A stretch of DNA of 42,157 nucleotides from Paraclostridium benzoelyticum. Its GTDB lineage: Bacteria; Bacillota; Clostridia; Peptostreptococcales; Peptostreptococcaceae. The stretch covers positions 1 to 42,157 of the forward strand of contig NZ_LBBT01000293.1 in the NCBI RefSeq assembly GCF_001006285.1, written 5' to 3'. This document shows positions 7,526 to 15,022 of this stretch, piece after piece; within the stretch, counting starts at the first letter, position 1; every line of letters begins with the position of its first letter. The notes under the pieces were generated by a model. The model was not told where the DNA came from, did not search any database, and saw only the letters and a program-made list of their open reading frames with translations. The position numbers and the translations under genes were made by a program.

Positions 7526-7543
7526 TTGTAACTCTTTTGTAAC
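7526..7543 (+). promoter_or_regulatory. WalR-type box upstream of the SH3-3D protein
   Basis: TTGTAACTCTTTTGTAAC repeats TTGTAAC with the same eleven-base spacing as the site at 6518-6535, and again matches TGTWAH-N5-TGTWAH. It lies about 180 bases upstream of the SH3-3D gene. Confidence 0.6.
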
Positions 7544-7619
7544 CAAATTTGATTTTTTTTGGTTCTAGGTGTTTACAAAAATAAAAAAGTATATTAACAT
7601 TAATAACAAGTTAAAAAAA

Positions 7620-7636
7620 GTTACGAAAAAGTAACA
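7620..7636 (-). promoter_or_regulatory. Near-match WalR-type box
   Basis: On the minus strand TGTTAC-TTTTT-CGTAAC fits the WalR pattern except for one base (C for T in the second half). Confidence 0.3.
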
Positions 7637-7719
7637 AATACACACAATATGAATTTAAAAAGACATTAAGGTCAATAATATATAATTTTTAATTTTATTT
7701 AATTGAATGGAGGAATTTT

Positions 7720-8649
7720 ATGAGTATGAATAAAAGAGCAAAGAAATCAATAGTATTAACATTAGGATTAGTAGTTGGAGGAATGTATGCTTCAACTAAC
7801 AGCATATACGCTGCAGAGAAAGAAATAGTTACACCAGAAAAATTAAATGTAAGAAAAGGACCATCTGTAGAAAATGATAAAATAGGATCATTAGACAGAG
7901 GAATGGTTGTTGAAATATTAGAAACTAGCAATGGATGGAATAAAGTTAAACTTTCAGACGGAAATGAAGGATGGGTAAGTGGAGATTACACTGAAAAAGA
8001 AAAAGGAACTGTAACAGCTACTGAACTAAACGTAAGAAAAGGACCATCTATAGAAAATGATAAAATAGGATCATTAGCAAATGGAACTATTGTAGAAGTA
8101 TTAGAGCATGAAAATGATTGGTATAAAATTAAACTTGATGATAAAAAAGAGGGTTGGATATCTGGAGATTATGTTTTAACTGAATCTCAAGCTATGGAGC
8201 AAGCTAAAAATACTAAGGTAAAAGCTGCTACAACAAATACAGTAGAGCAAAAAAATGATTCAGCTGTTAAAGAAGAGAAGTCGGAAGAAGCAGTTTCAAA
8301 CAATACACAAAATAACACTCAAAATAATACTTCAAATGAATCATCAAAAACTGAAGAAACAACTTCATCAAACAACAATAGTGGAAGATTAATGACTGTA
8401 AATGCAAGTGCATATTCAGGTCATACTATAACTGCTACAGGAACAACTCCTAAGTGGGGAACTATAGCTGTAGACCCTTCAGTTATACCTTACGGAACAA
8501 AGGTTTATATACCTAAGTTTGATATGGTATTCACTGCAGAAGACTGTGGAGGAGCTATAAAAGGAAATAAAATAGATATATTCATGAATAGTGAATCTGA
8601 GTGTACAACTTTCGGAAGACAAAACATAGAAATACAAATATTAGGATAA
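7720..8649 (+). CDS. Secreted cell-wall protein with two SH3 domains and a 3D domain
   Basis: The 309-residue protein has a signal peptide (residues 1-31, cleaved near IYAA) and two bacterial SH3 (SH3_3) repeats at about 36-91 and 96-151, both with LNVRKGPS and GW(V/I)SGDY. A low-complexity linker rich in N, S, T and E (152-222) leads to a C-terminal 3D domain (about 225-309). The 3D domain shows the three conserved Asp contexts: VDPSVIPYGT, AEDCGGAIKG and IDIF (D252, D275, D286). 3D domains resemble the lytic transglycosylase MltA, and B. subtilis YocH, a WalR-regulated 3D protein, is a functional analogue. SH3 domains probably bind peptidoglycan. GGAGG lies 6 bases before ATG 7720. The upstream region carries WalR-type boxes. 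Confidence 0.9.
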   Translation: MSMNKRAKKSIVLTLGLVVGGMYASTNSIYAAEKEIVTPEKLNVRKGPSVENDKIGSLDRGMVVEILETSNGWNKVKLSDGNEGWVSGDYTEKEKGTVTATELNVRKGPSIENDKIGSLANGTIVEVLEHENDWYKIKLDDKKEGWISGDYVLTESQAMEQAKNTKVKAATTNTVEQKNDSAVKEEKSEEAVSNNTQNNTQNNTSNESSKTEETTSSNNNSGRLMTVNASAYSGHTITATGTTPKWGTIAVDPSVIPYGTKVYIPKFDMVFTAEDCGGAIKGNKIDIFMNSESECTTFGRQNIEIQILG

Positions 8650-8657
8650 TAAATAGG

Positions 8658-8684
8658 AGAAGTCTCGATGGAGGCTTCTTTTTT
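8658..8684 (+). terminator. Terminator after the SH3-3D gene
   Basis: AGAAGTCTC pairs with GAGGCTTCT around a GATG loop and runs into TTTTTT. Confidence 0.85.
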
Positions 8685-8826
8685 ATATGCTTTAAAAGCT
8701 ATTTAAATCGATTTTAAGCATCTTATTGATGCTTTAGGGGTAACTGTGCTTAAAGAATGAAAGAAAACGTAAATTTGGATAAATATGAGAGTAAAAAAAG
8801 TGGGCTTTTTAAGTCCACTTTTTTAT
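8685..8826 (+). ncRNA. Possible small RNA ending in a terminator (8794-8826)
   Basis: Between the SH3-3D terminator and the pan promoter a second strong terminator is present: GTGGGCTT pairs with AAGTCCAC around TTT (8800-8818), flanked by A and T runs, with TTTTTT after it. No gene ends here, so the terminator implies an independent short transcript of roughly 100 bases. It may include the hairpin AAGCATC-TTATT-GATGCTT (near 8717-8735). An ORF that can be read through this area (8757-8975) crosses the terminator and is rejected. No clear promoter was found. Confidence 0.4.
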
Positions 8827-8854
8827 TGACATGTCACAAAAATGAAGTTACATT
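8826..8854 (+). promoter_or_regulatory. Promoter of the pan operon
   Basis: TTGACA (8826-8831) and TACATT (8849-8854) are 17 bases apart, with a perfect -35. Transcription would begin near 8861, giving a leader of about 110 bases before panG. Confidence 0.7.
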
Positions 8855-8859
8855 TATCA

Positions 8860-8963
8860 TGGGTGGTATTTTAATTAAACTGCACCAATTGGATATTAAA
8901 AATTTTATTATAGGAAGCTCATATCTTTTTAGAATGAGACTGATTAGTAGTATCACACTCGTT
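8860..8963 (+). promoter_or_regulatory. Leader RNA of the pan operon
   Basis: About 100 bases of untranslated leader contain the hairpin CTCAT-N11-ATGAG and the palindrome CCAATTGG. A conserved 'pan motif' RNA is known upstream of panB operons in Firmicutes, but I could not recognise its hallmark bulged adenines by eye, so identity is open. Confidence 0.25.
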
Positions 8964-8968
8964 AGGAG

Positions 8969-9847
8969 GTGGTAACTATAAACTTTGGAATTATTGGAGC
9001 GGGGAAGATGGGATTTTCCCTGGGAAAATATTTAAAAGAAAACAATATAAATTTAGTGGGGTATTATAGCAAAAGTGAGCATTCTTCTAAAGAAGCATCA
9101 ACTTTCACAAATACCAAACAATATGTTAAATTAGAAAATTTAGTACAAGATAGTGATGTTATATTAATCACTACTCAAGACTCACAAATAAAAACTGTGT
9201 GGGATAATCTAATTAGCTTTCCTATTAATAATAAAATAATATGTCATTTAAGTGGAGCAAAATCCTCAGAAATCTTTTCGAATATAAACCAATATGGTGC
9301 ATATGGTTATTCAATTCACCCAATATTAGCAATTTCAGATAAATATAATTCTTATAAAAATATTTCTAAAGCATTTATTACAATTGAAGGAGACAAAAAA
9401 TACATAAATTATTTAAAAAATATATTTTTGTCAATAGGTAACAAGGTTTTATTGATCAATAAAGAAAATAAATCCTTATATCATGAAGCCTGTGTAAGCG
9501 CTAGTAACTTAATAGTTCCTATAATTGATCAAAGTATAAAACATCTTGAAAAATGCGGATTTGAAAAAAATATAGCTATTGAAGCTTTATATCCGCTGAT
9601 TGAATTTAATATAAAAAACATAAAGGAAAAAGGTGTTTTGAACAGTTTAACAGGGCCTATAGAAAGATGTGATTTAGAAACTATAAAAGATCACTATTAC
9701 GCTTTAGATGATGAAGATAAAGAATTATATACTATTTTATCTAGACACTTATTAAAAATAACTAAAATTAAAAATTGTGAAAAAGATTATTCTAAAATTG
9801 AAAAATACTTGGGGGAACAATATGAAAAATACAGTTGTAACTTTTAA
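8969..9847 (+). CDS. panG: PanG-type ketopantoate reductase (Rossmann + DUF2520)
   Basis: The product has about 290 residues. It has an N-terminal NAD(P)-binding Rossmann fold ([18 protein letters not shown]) and a C-terminal all-helical DUF2520 domain (about residues 150-280, [18 protein letters not shown]). This is the PanG family, shown in Francisella to reduce ketopantoate to pantoate in place of PanE. The location directly before panB and panC supports this. The start is odd. The ribosome binding site AGGAGG (8964-8969) overlaps the only in-frame GTG (8969), while at the ideal spacing (8978) the codon is ATA (ATAAAC). The next in-frame ATG (9008) would remove the nucleotide-binding motif. 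Translation may begin at AUA, or the base may differ from the true sequence. The 3' end overlaps panB by 26 bases. Confidence 0.85.
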   Translation: MVTINFGIIGAGKMGFSLGKYLKENNINLVGYYSKSEHSSKEASTFTNTKQYVKLENLVQDSDVILITTQDSQIKTVWDNLISFPINNKIICHLSGAKSSEIFSNINQYGAYGYSIHPILAISDKYNSYKNISKAFITIEGDKKYINYLKNIFLSIGNKVLLINKENKSLYHEACVSASNLIVPIIDQSIKHLEKCGFEKNIAIEALYPLIEFNIKNIKEKGVLNSLTGPIERCDLETIKDHYYALDDEDKELYTILSRHLLKITKIKNCEKDYSKIEKYLGEQYEKYSCNF

Positions 9848-10649
9848 AGAAGCTAAAGAAAGAAATGAAAAACTAACTATGCTTACAGCTTATGATTATT
9901 CAACTGCAAAGTTAATTGACAGTTGTGGAATCAATGGAATATTAGTTGGAGACTCATTAGGAATGGTGTGTTTAGGTTATGAAGATACACTATCTGTAAC
10001 TATGGAAGATATGATACACCATACAAAAGCAGTATCAAGAGGAGGTACAAATACTTTAATAGTTGCAGATATGCCTTTTATGTCTTATCAAACATCTACA
10101 TATGATGCGGTGGTAAATGCAGGTAGACTTATAAAAGAAGGAAGAGCACATGCGGTAAAATTAGAAGGCGGAGTAGATATTTTTAACCAAATACAATCGA
10201 TAGTTAACTCTTCTATACCGGTTATGGGGCATATTGGACTGACTCCACAATCTGTAAATGCTTTTGGTGGATTTAAGGTGCAAGGTAGGGATGAATTAGC
10301 AGCAAAAAAGCTTATTGAAGATGCACTAGCAGTAGAAGATGCAGGTGCATTTGCTGTTGTATTAGAAGGAGTGCCATCAAAGTTAGCATCACTTATAACT
10401 AAAAAGCTAAATATACCTACTATTGGAATTGGAGCAGGTGCTGGTTGTGATGGCCAAGTACTTGTATATCAAGATATGTTGGGGATGTTTAGTGATTTTA
10501 CACCTAAATTTGTGAAAAAGTATGAAAATATAGGAGAAAAGATGAAAAATGCATTTTCAAATTATATAGATGAAGTAAAAACAGAAGTTTTTCCAAGTGA
10601 AGAACATAGTTTTAAGATAAATGAAGATATAATAGAAAAACTATATTAA
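9822..10649 (+). CDS. panB: 3-methyl-2-oxobutanoate hydroxymethyltransferase
   Basis: The 275-residue enzyme transfers a hydroxymethyl group from methylene-tetrahydrofolate to 2-oxoisovalerate to give ketopantoate, the first committed step of pantothenate synthesis. Family markers are [77 protein letters not shown] and [20 protein letters not shown], covering the metal-binding Asp residues and the oxoacid site. Length is near the usual 260-280. ATG 9822 was chosen because GGGGGAAC lies about 8 bases upstream and [20 protein letters not shown] matches typical PanB N-termini; a start at 9777 lies inside panG. It is followed 13 bases later by panC. Confidence 0.97.
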   Translation: MKNTVVTFKEAKERNEKLTMLTAYDYSTAKLIDSCGINGILVGDSLGMVCLGYEDTLSVTMEDMIHHTKAVSRGGTNTLIVADMPFMSYQTSTYDAVVNAGRLIKEGRAHAVKLEGGVDIFNQIQSIVNSSIPVMGHIGLTPQSVNAFGGFKVQGRDELAAKKLIEDALAVEDAGAFAVVLEGVPSKLASLITKKLNIPTIGIGAGAGCDGQVLVYQDMLGMFSDFTPKFVKKYENIGEKMKNAFSNYIDEVKTEVFPSEEHSFKINEDIIEKLY

Positions 10650-10662
10650 AGGGGATTTGGGC

Positions 10663-11505
10663 ATGAAGATTATAAATAACATAAAAGAAATAAGAAAACA
10701 AGTTAAGGATTGGAAAAATGATGGATTAAGTGTAGCACTTGTACCCACTATGGGATACCTACATGAAGGACATGAAAGCTTAATAAAAAAGGCTAGTGAG
10801 GATAATGATAGAGTGATTGTAAGTATATTTGTAAATCCAATGCAATTTGGAATAAATGAAGATTTATCTACATATCCAAGGAATATAGATAGGGATAGTG
10901 ATATATGTGAAAAAAATGGAGCTAGTTTAATATTTAATCCAAGTGTTGAAGAAATGTATACAGACGAATTTAGCACTTTTGTAGACTTGAATAATTTAAC
11001 TTCTGGATTATGCGGGAAAAGCAGACCAACTCATTTTAGAGGAGTTTGTACGGTTGTGAGTAAGTTATTTAATATAGTAAATCCAGATAAAGCATATTTT
11101 GGACAAAAAGATGCTCAACAACTTTCTATAATAAAGCAAATGGTAATAGATTTAAATTTTGATATTGAAATTGTAAGTTGTGCTATAGTTAGAGAAGCTG
11201 ATGGATTAGCTAAGAGTTCAAGAAATACATATTTAAGCAAAGAAGAAAGACAAGCTGCAACTATAATAAATAAATCATTAAAGAAAGCAAAATCTTTAAT
11301 AAAAGGTGGAGAAAGAGATTCTAAAAAAATAATTAATTTTATAAAAAATGAAATTAGTAAAGAACCTTTAGCCAAAATTGATTATATAAGTACAGTTGAT
11401 AATAACACTATAAAAAGTGTAAGAACTATTGAGGATGGTTCGTTGATTGCAGTAGCTGTTTTTATTGGAAATACAAGATTAATAGATAATTTTATTTATG
11501 AATAA
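10663..11505 (+). CDS. panC: Pantothenate synthetase (pantoate-beta-alanine ligase)
   Basis: The 280-residue protein joins pantoate and beta-alanine using ATP through a pantoyl-adenylate. It shows VALVPTMGYLHEGHESLIKK (the HIGH-type motif, here HEGH), FVNPMQFGINEDLSTYPRN, GKSRPTHFRGVCTVVSKLFN, FGQKDAQQLSIIKQMV and the KSSRNTYLS (KMSKS-like) loop. ATG 10663 lies 7 bases after AGGGGAT; a TTG at 10657 is in frame but less likely. Co-transcribed with panG and panB. No panD or panE is seen in the window, so beta-alanine must come from elsewhere in the genome or from outside. Confidence 0.97.
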   Translation: MKIINNIKEIRKQVKDWKNDGLSVALVPTMGYLHEGHESLIKKASEDNDRVIVSIFVNPMQFGINEDLSTYPRNIDRDSDICEKNGASLIFNPSVEEMYTDEFSTFVDLNNLTSGLCGKSRPTHFRGVCTVVSKLFNIVNPDKAYFGQKDAQQLSIIKQMVIDLNFDIEIVSCAIVREADGLAKSSRNTYLSKEERQAATIINKSLKKAKSLIKGGERDSKKIINFIKNEISKEPLAKIDYISTVDNNTIKSVRTIEDGSLIAVAVFIGNTRLIDNFIYE

Positions 11506-11508
11506 ATA

Positions 11509-11556
11509 GAGTAAATATAAAAGGGATATTTTAAAATATCCCTTTTATATTTACTC
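11509..11556. terminator. Terminator of the pan operon
   Basis: A 48-base perfect inverted repeat (half-arm begins GAGTAAATATAAAAGGGATA) includes a GGGAT...ATCCC core. The T run lies within the 3' arm. It would work on the plus strand and possibly on both. Confidence 0.75.
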
Positions 11557-11659
11557 TCAAATAATCTCCATAATTTCTCCATAATTAATTTTTATAATCC
11601 TTTTATAAATTTGTAGTTTATATAACTAGAAAATAGAAACGAGAAAGAGGATTAGGATT

Positions 11660-12772
11660 ATGGAAAAATTAACACCTAAGCATATAAAAAATTTAAACTG
11701 GAAATTAATATTAAATGTTACACTTATATTTATATTTGGACTTGTAATGCTAACAACTGCAACTCATGCAAATATAACCGGTAACTATAGAGAAATAATG
11801 AAACAATTATTGGCATTTGGAATAGGGGTTGCTTTAATAATTTTCACTATAAAAATTGACTATATTAAAATAGGTAAATATCATAAGCTTTTTTATATAT
11901 TTACTATAATATTATTATTAAGTATATGGGTACCTGGATTAGGAGTAGTACAAGAAGGGTCTAGAAGATGGATAAAATTAGGGCCACTATATCTTCAAAC
12001 ATCAGAAATTGCCAAGCTTACTTTCATAATAAGTTACGCTAAAATTGCAGAAGGATATAAAGGTAAACTAAATAATATAAAACAAATAATACCAGCAGTA
12101 TTAAAAGCTATGCCAGTTCTACTTTTAATGTTGCTGCAGCCAGACTTAGGAGGAACTATAGTTTTTATATGTATAATGTTTGGAATGTTATTTGTATCAG
12201 GACTTAATGGTAAAATAATAAGAAATACTATTTTAATAGGCGTATTATTATTACCATTAATTTATACATGTTTAGCTCCGCATCAAAAAGTTAGAATAGA
12301 AGCTTTCTTAAATCCTAATGATTTAAGTTATAAAGGAAATTATCAAGTTGTCCAATCTATGATAGCTATAGGATCAGGTGGTGTAAAGGGGAAAGGTCTT
12401 TATGAAGGAACACAAAGTCAAAATGGTTTCTTACCAGTACCAGACAGTGACTTTATATTTGCTGTTATAGGAGAAGAATTGGGGCTAATAGGAATGGGAG
12501 CTTTAGTGATATTATATGGAGCATTTTTATTAACAATGCTAAAGGATGCAAAAGAGTCAAAGGATTTTTATGGAACTTTAATTATAATTGGAGTAACTAG
12601 TATGTTTGCATACCAAATTATTCAAAATATAGGTATGACTATGGCATTAATACCTGTTACAGGAATAACACTTCCATTTATTAGTTATGGAGCAAGTTCC
12701 TTGGTTGGTTCATTATCAGCACTAGGTTTAGTGCTTAATGTTGGAATGAGAAAAAGAAAAATTAATTTTTAA
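11660..12772 (+). CDS. rodA: RodA/FtsW-family peptidoglycan polymerase (SEDS)
   Basis: This 370-residue membrane protein has about ten helices and the SEDS family signatures SRRWIKLGPLYLQTSEIAK, PVPDSDFIFAVIGEELGLIG and ITLPFISYGASSLVGS. SEDS proteins polymerise lipid II glycan strands together with a class B penicillin-binding protein; RodA acts in elongation, FtsW in division. The short N-terminus and the loop YEGTQSQNGFLPVPDSDFIF are RodA-like; no PBP gene is adjacent. GAGGATTAGG lies just upstream of ATG 11660. Only 28 bases separate it from the following two-component genes, so all three may be co-transcribed. Confidence 0.9.
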   Translation: MEKLTPKHIKNLNWKLILNVTLIFIFGLVMLTTATHANITGNYREIMKQLLAFGIGVALIIFTIKIDYIKIGKYHKLFYIFTIILLLSIWVPGLGVVQEGSRRWIKLGPLYLQTSEIAKLTFIISYAKIAEGYKGKLNNIKQIIPAVLKAMPVLLLMLLQPDLGGTIVFICIMFGMLFVSGLNGKIIRNTILIGVLLLPLIYTCLAPHQKVRIEAFLNPNDLSYKGNYQVVQSMIAIGSGGVKGKGLYEGTQSQNGFLPVPDSDFIFAVIGEELGLIGMGALVILYGAFLLTMLKDAKESKDFYGTLIIIGVTSMFAYQIIQNIGMTMALIPVTGITLPFISYGASSLVGSLSALGLVLNVGMRKRKINF

Positions 12773-12800
12773 GTAAAATTAATAAGAGATGGGGTAGGCG

Positions 12801-13490
12801 ATGATAAATATACTACTTGTAGATGATGAAAAAAAGATTTGTGAGTTTGTAAAAGCTTATTTAGATAAAGAAGGATATAAAACTGATGTAGTATACAATG
12901 GAAATGATGCTATCAATTATCTTGACAACAATCAGTATGATATAGTTTTATTAGACAGGATGTTACCTGATATAAGTGGCGAAGAAATTTGTAATTATAT
13001 ACGAAATAATTGTAAATTGATGAATGTAGCTATAATTATGTTAAGTGCAAAAACAGAAGACGATGATAGAATTGAAGGTTTTGAATTAGGTTGTGATGAT
13101 TATATATGCAAACCATTTAATGTGAAAGAATTAATTTTAAGAATAAAATCTGTATTAAAACGAAGTCATGAGTTAGAGAATAGTGAAAATATAAAATTTA
13201 AAAATCAAATTGAAATAAATACAAAAAACCATGAAGTGAAAGTTAGGGGAAAAAGTGTTATTTTAACTAACACAGAATACAAACTATTATTGGTGATGGC
13301 CTCGAATCCTAAAAAAATATATACCAGAGAAGAACTTTTAGAAAATGTAGTAGAAGACCATTTAGAAAAATTTGATAGGGTTATAGATAGTCATATAAAA
13401 AATTTAAGGCAAAAGATAGAGATTGATTCTAGAGACTGCAAAATAATAAAAACTGTATATGGAGTAGGATATAAATTTGAAGAAGAATAA
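12801..13490 (+). CDS. OmpR/PhoB-family response regulator
   Basis: The 229-residue protein has a receiver domain (D8/D9, phospho-acceptor D52 in IVLLDRMLPDISG, S in IMLSAKTEDDD, K in YICKPFNV). Its C-terminal winged helix (about 130-229) shows LTNTEYKLLLVMA and RVIDSHIKNLRQKI. It likely controls envelope genes given its place behind rodA, but no target site is evident. GGGGTAGG lies 6-10 bases before the ATG. The kinase gene begins inside its last codons (14-base overlap), typical of tightly coupled pairs. Confidence 0.95.
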   Translation: MINILLVDDEKKICEFVKAYLDKEGYKTDVVYNGNDAINYLDNNQYDIVLLDRMLPDISGEEICNYIRNNCKLMNVAIIMLSAKTEDDDRIEGFELGCDDYICKPFNVKELILRIKSVLKRSHELENSENIKFKNQIEINTKNHEVKVRGKSVILTNTEYKLLLVMASNPKKIYTREELLENVVEDHLEKFDRVIDSHIKNLRQKIEIDSRDCKIIKTVYGVGYKFEEE

Positions 13491-14877
13491 AAAATATATT
13501 TCTCTAAATAGTCAAATTTTAATAGCATTTTCAGTTATAGTTACTTTAATAACAATTATTATTTCTATATTCATAAACTCGTCATTCAAAAGTGTCTTCA
13601 GCAAATATGTTGATGAAAATAATAAGGATGAGGTAAACCACCTTGTATTTGATTTACAAAATGTATATGACAACGATATATGGGATGTAGAAAACATAAA
13701 ACTTTTAGGTGAAGATGCAATAAGAAAAGGGATAGCTCTAGAGGTGTATGACAAAAATGGAAAATTGGTTTGGAGTGTTTTTGAAGATGAAAAGCTATTA
13801 TCAAATCAAAGATTGAATACAATAAAAAAGAATATGAAAAGTATTAATCAAAATTGGAATGGGAAACTTAAAGAATATAAATTTGACATATATGATGATA
13901 AGCAGTTAGTAGGGGATGAAAGGATAATACATTATGATTCTATTTATTACATGGAAGATGATCTTGAATTTTTAAATATTATGAATAAATTTATGATATT
14001 TATAAGTATAGTAGCTGTAATAAGCGTTATAATAATATCTGTAATAATTTCAAAGTCTATTTCCAACCCTATAAAAAATGTATCTAAAATTGCTAAAGTT
14101 ATAGGAAGTGGAAACTATAAAAATAGATTGAATTATAAAAGCAATATAAAAGAAGTTAATGAACTTACAAAGTCTATAGATATGTTAGCTGAGGAACTAA
14201 ACAAGCAAGAACTTTTAAGAAAACAGTTAACAACTGATATAGCGCATGAACTTAGGACTCCTGTAACCAATATTCAAGGACATTTAGATGCTATTATTGA
14301 TGGAATTTGGGATCCAACGCCAGAGAGGCTTACAAGTATAAGAGAAGAAGTTCAAAGGTTAGGAAAGTTAATAGGTTCAATTAAAAATTTATCTACATTT
14401 GATAGTTCGCTAAATGAGTTGAATAAAACTAAAACTAACTTAAGTGATTTTATAAAAAATATAACATATACTTATGAATCAAAAGCTTTAGAAAAAAATA
14501 TAAAAATTGAATATGAATTAAATAAAGTTTTTGCATATGTAGATAAAGAAAAATTTTCTCAAGTTATAGTCAATATTTTAGTTAATGCAATAAAATACAC
14601 AAACTATGGAGGAAACATTTTAATTAAAGTAGAAAATTATGATGATAGCATAAATATATCTATAAAAGACAATGGAATTGGAATACCTGAAGATGAATTA
14701 AACTATATATTTGAAAGATTTTATAGGGTTGACAAGTCAAGGTCTAAAGACACAGGAGGTATAGGAGTTGGACTTGCTATATCAAAAGCTATAGTAGCTG
14801 AGCATGGAGGAAATATTTTAGTATATAGTGAATTAGGTAAAGGAAGCGAGTTTGTAATTAAGCTTCCAGTTATGTAA
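13477..14877 (+). CDS. Sensor histidine kinase (BaeS-like), TTG start
   Basis: The 466-residue kinase is read from TTG 13477 (TTG AAG AAG AAT), overlapping the regulator by 14 bases, with GTAGGAT upstream. Order: TM1 (14-35), extracellular sensor (36-170), TM2 (172-192), HAMP (193-245), HisKA with His257 in TTDIAHELRTPVTNIQGHLD, and HATPase_c with N-box VNILVNAIKYT, DNGIGIP, FERFYRVDKSRS and GIGVGLAISKAI. The long cytoplasmic helix around LDAIIDGIWDPTPERLTSIR is typical of BaeS-type kinases, which often sense envelope stress. No terminator of its own was found; the next one downstream is the EutV-controlled terminator of eutG. Confidence 0.94.
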   Translation: MKKNKKYISLNSQILIAFSVIVTLITIIISIFINSSFKSVFSKYVDENNKDEVNHLVFDLQNVYDNDIWDVENIKLLGEDAIRKGIALEVYDKNGKLVWSVFEDEKLLSNQRLNTIKKNMKSINQNWNGKLKEYKFDIYDDKQLVGDERIIHYDSIYYMEDDLEFLNIMNKFMIFISIVAVISVIIISVIISKSISNPIKNVSKIAKVIGSGNYKNRLNYKSNIKEVNELTKSIDMLAEELNKQELLRKQLTTDIAHELRTPVTNIQGHLDAIIDGIWDPTPERLTSIREEVQRLGKLIGSIKNLSTFDSSLNELNKTKTNLSDFIKNITYTYESKALEKNIKIEYELNKVFAYVDKEKFSQVIVNILVNAIKYTNYGGNILIKVENYDDSINISIKDNGIGIPEDELNYIFERFYRVDKSRSKDTGGIGVGLAISKAIVAEHGGNILVYSELGKGSEFVIKLPVM

Positions 14878-14896
14878 ATAAAATATAACTTATTTA

Positions 14897-14926
14897 TTGA
14901 CAATGATAAATTTTATATAGTATATT
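14897..14926 (+). promoter_or_regulatory. Promoter of eutG
   Basis: TTGACA (14897-14902) and TATATT (14921-14926) are 18 bases apart; transcription would start just before the first leader hairpin. Confidence 0.6.
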
Positions 14927-14933
14927 TAAAATA

Positions 14934-14994
14934 GCACAAAGAGGTGCATTAGGAAGCAACGAAGCTCCATAGATTAATCTATGGAGCTTTTTTG
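14934..14994 (+). promoter_or_regulatory. EutV (ANTAR) antitermination leader of eutG
   Basis: Hairpin P1 is GCAC-AAAGAG-GTGC (14934-14947). Hairpin P2 is AGC-AACGAA-GCT (14955-14966). Both hexaloops have A at position 1 and G at position 4, the ANTAR recognition rule. AGCAACGAAGCTC fits the published eut leader consensus AGCAANGRRGCUY. P2 shares bases with a strong terminator: a perfect 28-base palindrome at 14962-14989 followed by TTTT. Binding of phosphorylated EutV to P1-P2 would block the terminator and allow eutG expression. Confidence 0.9.
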
Positions 14995-15022
14995 TACTTA
15001 AAAAAGAAAAGGGGAAATACAA

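Larger units (their letters stand above)
7049..7719. other. 670-base gene-free regulatory region upstream of the SH3-3D protein
   Basis: No credible ORF on either strand. The region is very AT-rich and holds two exact and one near match to the WalR box, a long inverted repeat (7372-7436) and three copies of AGTGAATTT (near 7298, 7332 and 7469). The cell-wall protein at 7720 has an excellent ribosome binding site (GGAGG) and a TATAAT at 7681-7686, but I could not place a convincing -35. Confidence 0.6.

Noticed and set aside
8757-8975. 72-codon ORF upstream of panG
   Set aside because: It crosses a strong terminator (8794-8826) and the pan promoter, has no ribosome binding site and its sequence is not protein-like.
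14878-15022. Cobalamin riboswitch before eutG, as in Enterococcus
   Set aside because: The region is fully explained by a promoter, the dual hexaloop hairpins and a terminator; it is too short and no B12-box-like sequence is present.
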